From: JAEUMD01 sp050246945
Lineage (GTDB): Bacteria; Pseudomonadota; Alphaproteobacteria; Rhizobiales; Hyphomicrobiaceae
Assembly: GCA_050246945.1 (NCBI GenBank)
Contig: JBFWVC010000018.1
Location: 1 to 64,000 of the forward strand
Length of the DNA stretch: 64,000 nucleotides
Reading direction: 5' to 3'
Shown: positions 42,049-48,926 of the stretch, piece after piece
Position numbering within the stretch: position 1 is the stretch's first letter
How the letters are laid out: every line of letters begins with the position of its first letter
Notes under the pieces: generated by a model
The model's database searches: none
What the model was told of the DNA's origin: nothing
The model's input: the letters and a program-made list of their open reading frames with translations, nothing else
Program-made: the position numbers and the translations under genes

Positions 42049-42972
42049 CTAGTCGACCCCGAGGCACCACGCCAGGATCGCCTTTTGCGCGTGCAACCTG
42101 TTTTCCGCCTCGTCAAGAACCACCGATGCCGGCCCGTCGATCACCGAGGCGGTAACCTCGAGCCCGCGATAGGCCGGCAGGCAGTGCATGAAGATGGCGT
42201 CCTGGTGCGCGCGTTTCATCAGCGCATCATCCACCGCATAGGGCTTCAACAGTTTCTTGCGCCGGGCCGCGTCCGACTGGCCCATCGACACCCACGTATC
42301 GGTCACGACACAATGCGCGCCCACCACTGCTTTCTGCGCATCCGAAGTGATCGTGAGATCACCGCCATTGGCCCGCACCCAGTCGATAATCGCCTTGTCC
42401 GGCTTTAATGCTGGCGGGCACGCAATGCGGATCGAGAAGCCGAACCGCACTGCCGCCTGCATCCACGAAACAGCAACGTTGTTGCCGTCGCCGACCCAGG
42501 CGACCGTCTTTCCGCCGATCGGCCCGAGATGCTCTTCGAAGGTCATGATATCAGCCATCACCTGACATGGATGACTCTTGTCGGTGAGCCCGTTTATGAC
42601 GGGAACGGTGGCATGCTCGGCCAATGTAAGCAGCGTGTCATGGGAGTTGGCGCGGATCATGATGGCGTCGATGTATCGCGACACGACCTGTGCGGTGTCC
42701 GAGATGGATTCACCGCGCCCCAACTGCAAATCCGTATGATTGAGCATGATCGTCTGGCCTCCAAGCTGACGCATGGCGACGTCGAACGAAATGCGCGTGC
42801 GCGTCGAAGGCTTCTCGAAGATCATGACCAGGATTGCTTCGGCAATACCCTTCGGTCTCAACTTCGCGGGCGTGCGCCGCCCCGCCTGCTTCATGGCGTG
42901 CGCGTTGTCGATGATGCGCCTCAGCGTCTTCGCAGGCAGCTGATCGAGATCCAGGAAATGTCTGAGAGCCAT
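42049..42972 (-). CDS. argF: Ornithine carbamoyltransferase
   Basis: Protein of 307 residues, which forms citrulline from ornithine and carbamoyl phosphate. Signature blocks: carbamoyl phosphate loop FEKPSTRTRISF, HPCQ, and ornithine/closing motif FMHCLPAYRG. It trails argD by 75 bases on the same strand, and hslO follows. Confidence 0.96.
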   Translation of the reverse strand: MALRHFLDLDQLPAKTLRRIIDNAHAMKQAGRRTPAKLRPKGIAEAILVMIFEKPSTRTRISFDVAMRQLGGQTIMLNHTDLQLGRGESISDTAQVVSRYIDAIMIRANSHDTLLTLAEHATVPVINGLTDKSHPCQVMADIMTFEEHLGPIGGKTVAWVGDGNNVAVSWMQAAVRFGFSIRIACPPALKPDKAIIDWVRANGGDLTITSDAQKAVVGAHCVVTDTWVSMGQSDAARRKKLLKPYAVDDALMKRAHQDAIFMHCLPAYRGLEVTASVIDGPASVVLDEAENRLHAQKAILAWCLGVD

Positions 42973-43047
42973 GTCTGAGGCCTTCTTGTATCGAAAACAT
43001 ACTAGAGCGGCCGCAAGCCGCCAGTGCCGATGTCCTGTGTGCTTTGT

Positions 43048-44322
43048 TTAGGTGATGGCGCCGGGAAGATCGGATATCGCCTGCGCGATGCGGTCGACGG
43101 CCTCGGTAATTTCGTCGTCGCTGATGTTGAGCGGCGGCAGCAGGCGAACCACGTTGTCGCCGGCGCCAACCACGAGAAGCTTCTTGCCGATCGCGGCCTT
43201 TACGACCGCTGGGGGCGCCAGTGTCGGTGCAAGGCGCAAGCCTATCAAGAGACCCCGCCCTCGCACTTCGACGATCTTGTCCGGGAAGTGGTCGTGGACG
43301 CTCTCCAGGGCTTGCTTGAATCGGAGCGTCTTCTCCCGCACCTGCCGCAGGAACTCAGGGTCGCAAACCACGTCGAGCACCGCATCCGCCACCGCCATGG
43401 CCAGCGGGTTGCCGCCGAATGTGGAACCGTGCGTTCCAGCCGTCATGCCCTTCGCAGCTTCTTCCGTTGCCAGGAACGCACCTACCGGAAATCCGCCGCC
43501 GATGCCTTTGGCAATTGCCATGATGTCGGGTGTGATTCCGGCCCACTCGTGCGCGAAGAGCCGCCCCGTGCGGCCGACACCCGATTGCACCTCGTCGAAA
43601 ATGAGCAAAAGCCCCTTCTCGTCGCATAGATCCCGCAGGCCCTTGAGACACTGGTCCGGCACTGTGCGAACGCCACCCTCGCCCTGTACCGGCTCGATCA
43701 TGATCGCTGCGGTTTGCGGCCCCACCGCCCGCTCCAGCGCTTCATGGTCGCCGAACGGCACGTGGTCGAAGCCCTGTGCCTCCGGACCGAACCCCTCCAG
43801 GTACTTCGGGTTCCCACCGGCCGCCAGCATTGCGATTGTGCGCCCATGGAAGGCACCCTCGAAGGTCACGATGCGCCAGCGCTCCGGCGCACCGTTCACA
43901 TAATGATAGCGCCGCGCAGTCTTGACTGCGCCTTCGCAGGCCTCCGCACCCGAGTTGCAAAAGAACACGCGGTCCGCGAAGGTCAACTCGACGAGACGTT
44001 CCGCAACGCGCTCCTGCCCTTCGACGCGATAGAGATTGGACGTGTGCCAAAGTTTCTGCGCCTGTGCCGTCAGTGCGGCAACCAGGCGCGGGTGTGCATG
44101 TCCCAGCGCGTTGACGGCCACACCGGAAGCAAGATCAAGGAAACGGTCGCCGGAGTCGGTGATAAGCCAGGGGCCTTCGCCGCGCTCGAAAACGAGATCC
44201 TGGCGCGCGTAGGTCGCCATCACCGCAGGAGACGGACCCGAGCCATGCGCGCCCATTGACGCGGTTGCCGATACAATGGGGGCTGGGATGCCCTGCCGTG
44301 AGGTCGGACCGCGCTCGGTCAT
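43048..44322 (-). CDS. argD: Acetylornithine aminotransferase (class III)
   Basis: Protein of 424 residues. PLP class III aminotransferase converting N-acetylglutamate semialdehyde to N-acetylornithine (and often succinyl-DAP in lysine synthesis). The PLP lysine is in DIMAIAKGIGGGFPVGAF, with FFCNSGAEACEGAVKTARRYHY and FDEVQSGVGRTG preceding. The ATG at 44322 has an AGGAATGTGAGAG leader. First gene of the argD-argF-hslO unit. A hairpin with a T-tract sits just upstream. Confidence 0.94.
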   Translation of the reverse strand: MTERGPTSRQGIPAPIVSATASMGAHGSGPSPAVMATYARQDLVFERGEGPWLITDSGDRFLDLASGVAVNALGHAHPRLVAALTAQAQKLWHTSNLYRVEGQERVAERLVELTFADRVFFCNSGAEACEGAVKTARRYHYVNGAPERWRIVTFEGAFHGRTIAMLAAGGNPKYLEGFGPEAQGFDHVPFGDHEALERAVGPQTAAIMIEPVQGEGGVRTVPDQCLKGLRDLCDEKGLLLIFDEVQSGVGRTGRLFAHEWAGITPDIMAIAKGIGGGFPVGAFLATEEAAKGMTAGTHGSTFGGNPLAMAVADAVLDVVCDPEFLRQVREKTLRFKQALESVHDHFPDKIVEVRGRGLLIGLRLAPTLAPPAVVKAAIGKKLLVVGAGDNVVRLLPPLNISDDEITEAVDRIAQAISDLPGAIT

Positions 44323-44354
44323 CTCTCACATTCCTTCCCGAAAACCCGCAAAAC

Positions 44355-44382
44355 CAAAAAAGCCGCCATTTTTCGGCGGCCG
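44355..44382 (-). terminator. Terminator-like hairpin in the argD leader
   Basis: On the minus strand GCCGCC, a 7-base loop (gaaaaat) and GGCGGC are followed by TTTTTT. It lies about 34 bases upstream of the argD start codon and about 10 bases after the expected transcription start. There is no minus-strand gene upstream for it to terminate, so it may act as a 5' attenuator or stabiliser. Confidence 0.5.
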
Positions 44383-44393
44383 CGAAGCGACAG

Positions 44394-44422
44394 TTGATAA
44401 TCGGCAACAGGCATCCTGTCAA
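44394..44422 (-). promoter_or_regulatory. Putative sigma-70-type promoter of argD
   Basis: TTGACA (44422-44417) as -35, a 17-base spacer and TATCAA (44399-44394) as -10, on the minus strand, about 70-100 bases upstream of argD. The match is visible in the sequence; activity is inferred. Confidence 0.5.
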
Positions 44423-44941
44423 TGAAGACCCCGGTTGGGCAAATATCGAACAAACCTGTGGGCTGGACCTGCGCGCGGTCGCTTCGCCCTTGGAATTCCG
44501 GGTGCCTGCGAATCAATCTGTGGCGAACGCGCCACTTCGTTCTGTCAACACCCCTCGTTGATACATGCTTCGGCTTGTAGGCACGAAACAGGATATTGTA
44601 GGGTTCTCCTCGTCGCCAACGAGATGTCGACCCCAACGCACTGTTGGAATCACGTTGGAAGCGGAACAGGTGCGAACATCACTTACTCGCACGACTCATT
44701 TCCGCCTTCTCGGCATGTCCCAGTATGAGTTCTATGTACGCGTTTGCCCCTCCCAGGGCGCAAATGTACGCGTCAGCGTCCGAGTGAACCCCCAGTAAGC
44801 GTCCGTATTCATGTCCGGTCTGGCCCCAGATCCGACGGCGCCTTTGTGCGTCAGTCGAGGTTTCGCGAGGCGCCCGGAGCAGGACCGAGTCTGGCCGCGT
44901 CGTGCGGACCAGCCAACGACATTTTGTCAGGGAGCCAAATT

Positions 44942-45490
44942 ATGGCCTGGACCGACGAACGCGTTGAGCTTCTCAAGAAGCTCTGGTCGGAGGGATTGAG
45001 CGCGAGCCAGATCGCAGGACGCATTGGTGGTGTTTCGCGCAACGCGGTCATAGGCAAGGTGCATCGCCTTGGCCTCTCCGGCCGTGCCACCACCACGCGC
45101 ATGAAATCGCACCGCCCACGCCCGCGGATGTCGCAGACTACGGCCAAGCGCCCGCAAAAGGCCCGCTTTGCCCAGGTCGGCAATCCCGCCCTTCGGGCAC
45201 TCTACCAGCCCGACGCCGAGCCCTTCGTTCCTGCCCAGGAAGAGCTCGTCATTCCGCTCAAGGAGCGCAAGAGCATCCAGACACTCACCGAGTGCAACTG
45301 CCGTTGGCCGATTGGCGATCCGCAGCATTCCGACTTCCACTTCTGTGGCAAGACCAAGGTCGCAGGTTTGCCCTACTGCGAGTTCCACGCCCGCCGAGCC
45401 TATCAGCCGCCGCAAGTGCGACGCCGCGACATCACACCCGCTCCCGCCAAAGTTGAGGCCATCTCGGACGATTCCAAAGTGGACGCCTGA
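44942..45490 (+). CDS. gcrA: GcrA cell-cycle regulator
   Basis: Protein of 182 residues. GcrA works with the CcrM methylase and RNA polymerase sigma-70 to control cell-cycle genes in alphaproteobacteria. The DNA-binding N-terminus is WTDERVELLKKLWSEGLSASQIAGRIGG followed by SRNAVIGKVHRLGLSGR. A basic linker follows, and the C-terminal sigma-interaction part includes CNCRWPIGDP and FCGKTKVAGLPYCEFH with several Cys/His residues. The ATG at 44942 has GGGAG upstream. Divergence from argD is widely conserved in Hyphomicrobiales. Confidence 0.96.
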   Translation: MAWTDERVELLKKLWSEGLSASQIAGRIGGVSRNAVIGKVHRLGLSGRATTTRMKSHRPRPRMSQTTAKRPQKARFAQVGNPALRALYQPDAEPFVPAQEELVIPLKERKSIQTLTECNCRWPIGDPQHSDFHFCGKTKVAGLPYCEFHARRAYQPPQVRRRDITPAPAKVEAISDDSKVDA

Positions 45491-45538
45491 ACGAAATTGT
45501 CGATTGCGCCGCGGCACCGCCGCCGGCAGCGGGGGAGG

Positions 45539-45578
45539 CCGGAGCGAGCCGGGGGGCAGCTCCGGCCCTTTTTTTGTA
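45539..45578 (+). terminator. Rho-independent terminator after gcrA
   Basis: Stem GGCCGGAGC / GCTCCGGCC (45539-45547 and 45561-45569) with a 13-base G-rich loop, followed by CTTTTTTTG. About 50 bases after the gcrA stop. Confidence 0.9.
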
Positions 45579-45637
45579 GCGGACGGCACAAACGCAATTG
45601 CTGGGCGACCTGCCTCGCCGTCGACGCGAACGCTTTC

Positions 45638-46846
45638 TCACTCCACGGCGTCGAAGAAAGCCGCAAAGGTCGAGCCCCGACCGAGCTGCGATTGGATCTC
45701 AAGATCGCCGCGGTGACGCGCCACGATGTGCTTGACGATCGCGAGCCCGAGCCCGGTCCCGCCCTTCGACCGGCTGGCGCTGACGGAAGGACGATAGAAG
45801 CGTTCTGTCAGGCGCGGCAGATGCTCCTTCGGAATGCCCGGGCCGTTGTCGCTGACTGCGACACGCACTCGCTCCGGATGGCCGCCCTGCGCGCGAACCC
45901 GCGAGACCGATACGTTCACTTCCACGCCCTCGCCGCCATAGGTGATCGCATTGTGAGCGAGGTTGGAGATCACCTGCACGATCTCATCACGCTCTCCGCG
46001 AAACCTTGCGGGCGTCTTATCGAGTTCGAGGTGCAAGTGAGCCCCGGCTGCTATGGCCATCGGCTGGAGTGTCTCGAGCACGTAGGCCGCCACCTCGTTC
46101 AGATCGATGATCGCGCGCGGCATGACGTGAGCCCGCATCTCCACACGGCTGAGTGAAAGCAGGTCGTCGATGAGACGCGTCATCCGCTCCGCCTGCCCGG
46201 CCATCAGTGCCAGGAACCGATCCCGCGCCCCGGCATCTTCTCGCGCCGGACCTTGCAGCGTCTCGATGAAACCGCGCAGCGAGGCAAGTGGCGTACGAAG
46301 CTCATGGCTTGCATTGGCGATGAAATCCTCGCGCATCTGGGCAAGCTTGTCCTGCTCGGTGAGGTCGCGAAACGTTATGAGATAGAACGGTGCGAGGCGA
46401 CCGACTTCGTCTGGCGACGTTTCCCCAAGCCGCACCACGCGCGCCGCAATGCGCCTTTCGACCGGGAGCCGATGGATCAGGATCACCACCTCCGGCTTGC
46501 CCCCTGCCGCATCCTCGATGGCCTGGAACAGATCGGGATTGCGTAGCCAGCGGCTGAGCGGCTGGTTTGAGCGGACGTCCGGATAGAGCTCGCTGAACGG
46601 GGCGTTGAACTCCAAAACGCGAGCAGAACCATCGAGAACGACCGCCGCATCTGGCATCGCAGCAAGCATCACACGCCAGTCCATATCCTTGCCACGCCGC
46701 AAGCCGCGGGTCGCACCGACGGCGCTTCCATGCAATCCTAGACTACCCTGCAGGATCGACTTGAGCTTTTTCCGCATTGCGCCGTTCGCTTCGCGTTCCT
46801 CGGCATCGTCTTCCACCTGCCCCTGCGGACGCCGTGACACCGCCAT
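45638..46846 (-). CDS. PhoR-like histidine kinase lacking transmembrane segments
   Basis: Protein of about 402 residues: basic N-terminus without a hydrophobic segment, a PAS domain (about 50-160, from MPDAAVVLDGSARVLEFN), the dimerisation domain with the phospho-acceptor in NASHELRTPLASLRGFIETL, and the ATPase domain with N-box NLAHNAITYGG, G1 VSDNGPGIP and G2 GGTGLGLAIVKHI. PAS and DHp resemble PhoR, the phosphate-starvation sensor, but PhoR normally has N-terminal membrane helices. The ATG at 46846 has AAGG 8 bases upstream; the frame starts at GTG 46852 at the earliest. No phoB or pst genes are adjacent. Confidence 0.85.
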   Translation of the reverse strand: MAVSRRPQGQVEDDAEEREANGAMRKKLKSILQGSLGLHGSAVGATRGLRRGKDMDWRVMLAAMPDAAVVLDGSARVLEFNAPFSELYPDVRSNQPLSRWLRNPDLFQAIEDAAGGKPEVVILIHRLPVERRIAARVVRLGETSPDEVGRLAPFYLITFRDLTEQDKLAQMREDFIANASHELRTPLASLRGFIETLQGPAREDAGARDRFLALMAGQAERMTRLIDDLLSLSRVEMRAHVMPRAIIDLNEVAAYVLETLQPMAIAAGAHLHLELDKTPARFRGERDEIVQVISNLAHNAITYGGEGVEVNVSVSRVRAQGGHPERVRVAVSDNGPGIPKEHLPRLTERFYRPSVSASRSKGGTGLGLAIVKHIVARHRGDLEIQSQLGRGSTFAAFFDAVE

Positions 46847-46983
46847 CTGCACCGCCTTGTATCAACCAAAACCATGAAATTCCCAAGCCGATCCCGCTGC
46901 CTGCTCGCTTCGGCAGGCCATCGTGGTTAGAACTAGGACGCGCCAGCACGACACTATCATGACACCATTGACGGGAGATCGGC

Positions 46984-47871
46984 ATGTCGGGAGCAAAGAA
47001 GGCGTCGGACGCCGCGAAGGGTGCAAAGAACATGCAGATCCCCTTTGATATCGATGACCCCAAGCTGTCGGCTAAGATTCAAGAACAGGCGCTCACCGGG
47101 GGTGGCTATCCATACGCCAAGAAAATGAAGCGCAAGGCCTACGAGCGTGAGCTGGCCAAGCTTCAGTTCGAGCTAGTAAAGCTGCAGACACACATCCAGG
47201 AACAGCGCGAACGCCTGGTCGTCCTGTTCGAAGGCCGCGACAGCGCGGGAAAAGGCGGTTGCATCGCCCGCTTCATGCATCACCTCAATCCCCGCCATGC
47301 GCGTTCCGTTGCTCTCTCCAAACCGACCGAAACCGAGCAAGGGCAGTGGTACTTCCAGCGCTACGTCGCACACATGCCAACTGCCGGCGACATCACTCTG
47401 TTCGACCGTTCCTGGTACAACCGCGCCGGCGTCGAGCGTGTCATGGGTTTCTGCAACGAAAATCAGCTGGCCGACTTCTTCCGCGATGCTCCGGAATTCG
47501 AAAACCTGCTGATCCAGGATGGCATCCGCCTCTTCAAGATCTTCCTCACGATCGCGCGCGAAACGCAGCTGCTGCGCTTTCATGAACGTCGCCACGATCC
47601 GTTGAAGCAATGGAAGCTGACCGACATCGATCTGGCTGCCATTCCCAAGTGGGACGAGTACACTGTCGCACAGCACGACATGTTTCGCTTCACTCACACG
47701 CCGACCGCTCCGTGGACTGTCGTTCGCGCCAACGACCAGCGTCGCTCGCGGCTCGAATCCATCCGCCTCGTACTCAACGCAGTCGACTATGACAAAAAGG
47801 ACTCGAGCATCGCGCACGCGCCCGACCCGAAAATCGTTGGATCGAGCGATGAGTTACTGTACGGCTCCTGA
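46984..47871 (+). CDS. ppk2: Polyphosphate kinase 2 family protein (copy 2)
   Basis: Protein of 295 residues. PPK2 core with Walker A GRDSAGKGG (84-92), FDRSWYNRAGVERVMGF (from about 140), and HDPLKQWKLTDIDL. Its N-terminal part (IDDPKLSAKIQEQALTGGGYPYAKKMKRKAYERELAKLQFELVKLQ) is the standard PPK2 entry. Ribosome-binding site GGGAGATCGGC precedes the ATG. Compared with copy 1 (8384) it lacks the acidic N-terminal extension, and the blocks differ enough to be old paralogues. Divergent from the PhoR-like kinase. Confidence 0.94.
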   Translation: MSGAKKASDAAKGAKNMQIPFDIDDPKLSAKIQEQALTGGGYPYAKKMKRKAYERELAKLQFELVKLQTHIQEQRERLVVLFEGRDSAGKGGCIARFMHHLNPRHARSVALSKPTETEQGQWYFQRYVAHMPTAGDITLFDRSWYNRAGVERVMGFCNENQLADFFRDAPEFENLLIQDGIRLFKIFLTIARETQLLRFHERRHDPLKQWKLTDIDLAAIPKWDEYTVAQHDMFRFTHTPTAPWTVVRANDQRRSRLESIRLVLNAVDYDKKDSSIAHAPDPKIVGSSDELLYGS

Positions 47872-48017
47872 ACCTGACTCGAAAACTCGCGCCAGGTCCA
47901 ATCGAGACCGGCTCATCAATCACACAGAAGAACGATTGGTTCAGAGGCTCGACCAACACATTCCGCCCGGCCGAAGCCTTGCATGAGATCGCGTTGCAAC
48001 AGAAGCGTATGTGATGC

Positions 48018-48926
48018 CTAGCGCACGACAAGCAAGGGACATGAAAGAGCTGACCCGAGAGGCCTCAGATCTCCCGTATGCGGCACCAGAAGCCCTCCGT
48101 GTTCGGCGATGACAAAGCCGGGGTGGAGCTGCCGCGCAGCTTCCGCCAGAACGGCCGTTCCGCCGCCCGCGCGCCCCAATTCAACGACGGCCGCAGTGTG
48201 CGCCCCGGCTACGACATTTACCACCTCGCTCTTGAGCCAGGATTGCGCCGCCCGGCTTTGCCCCGCCACCGCGAGAACGACGTCGCTCCCATTGACGCGC
48301 GCAAGCCGTTCTGCAGTGCGCAACATGCCTGTCACCCGCTCCAGGTCTTCGATCACCGCGACGACGGGACCTTGCATTGTGGCGGCCCTTGGCCCCACGA
48401 GTACGACGCCGGTCATACCGGTGACGCGCTCGAACAGCATGTCGAGTCGCGCAAGTGAATCCGCCGTGAACGGTTCCGCCAGCGCCACCACGTTCCACGG
48501 CCCCGACATTTGGCAGGCCGCGCTCAATGCGCGGAGCGGCGTATCCTGGACAACGCGACCATGCACCGGAACTTCCTCCTGCAACGCCATCTCGCTGACC
48601 CATCGCTGCAGTCTGCGAGCGACCAGTTCGAACTGACGGGTGATGCCGGCAACGTCGATGGCAGCAGCACTGCCGGTGGCCTCGGCGGCCGCATGATGCG
48701 CTGTCATCTGGATTCGCGGGAGCGGACCGATCTCGCGCGCAAAGCTGTAGCCAGCGGCATCGAAGATCTGACGGTCGTAGACGAACAGGCTCTCGATCTC
48801 GGAATGAAAGGCTTTTGCGATCCGGATCGCCGCGCGCACGGCATGCTCATTCGCTGAATGCGTAGCCATCAGGCGCAACACGACGCGCCCACGGCCTTCT
48901 CCGCGCTCTGCCACATGCGCCGTCAC
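48018..48926 (-). CDS. USP-like protein coupled to LonB
   Basis: Protein of 302 residues that starts with GTG at 48926; GTGA overlaps the TGA stop of the LonB gene. It is Ala/Val/Arg-rich with two predicted alpha/beta repeats; the start VVLRLMATHSANEHAVRAAIRIAKAFHSEIESLFVYD resembles the first strand and helix of universal stress proteins. A clear G-x2-G-x9-G-S/T ATP loop is not visible. Probably regulatory or stress-associated, translated with LonB; function not established. Confidence 0.72.
   Translation of the reverse strand: MTAHVAERGEGRGRVVLRLMATHSANEHAVRAAIRIAKAFHSEIESLFVYDRQIFDAAGYSFAREIGPLPRIQMTAHHAAAEATGSAAAIDVAGITRQFELVARRLQRWVSEMALQEEVPVHGRVVQDTPLRALSAACQMSGPWNVVALAEPFTADSLARLDMLFERVTGMTGVVLVGPRAATMQGPVVAVIEDLERVTGMLRTAERLARVNGSDVVLAVAGQSRAAQSWLKSEVVNVVAGAHTAAVVELGRAGGGTAVLAEAARQLHPGFVIAEHGGLLVPHTGDLRPLGSALSCPLLVVR

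Larger units (their letters stand above)
44323..44941. other. Divergent argD/gcrA regulatory region
   Basis: About 620 bases without a supported gene. It contains the argD promoter and leader hairpin at its left end and presumably the gcrA promoter at the right. Three GANTC sites (near 44510, 44646 and 44693) are present, roughly the number expected by chance. Confidence 0.55.

Noticed and set aside
44725..44780. Short direct repeat ATGTACGCGT before gcrA
   Set aside because: Two 10-base copies 32 bases apart; too short to call an operator without comparative data.
44400..44941. Cluster of GANTC (CcrM methylation) sites upstream of gcrA
   Set aside because: Three sites in about 500 bases is close to chance expectation for this base composition; not annotated as a regulatory cluster.
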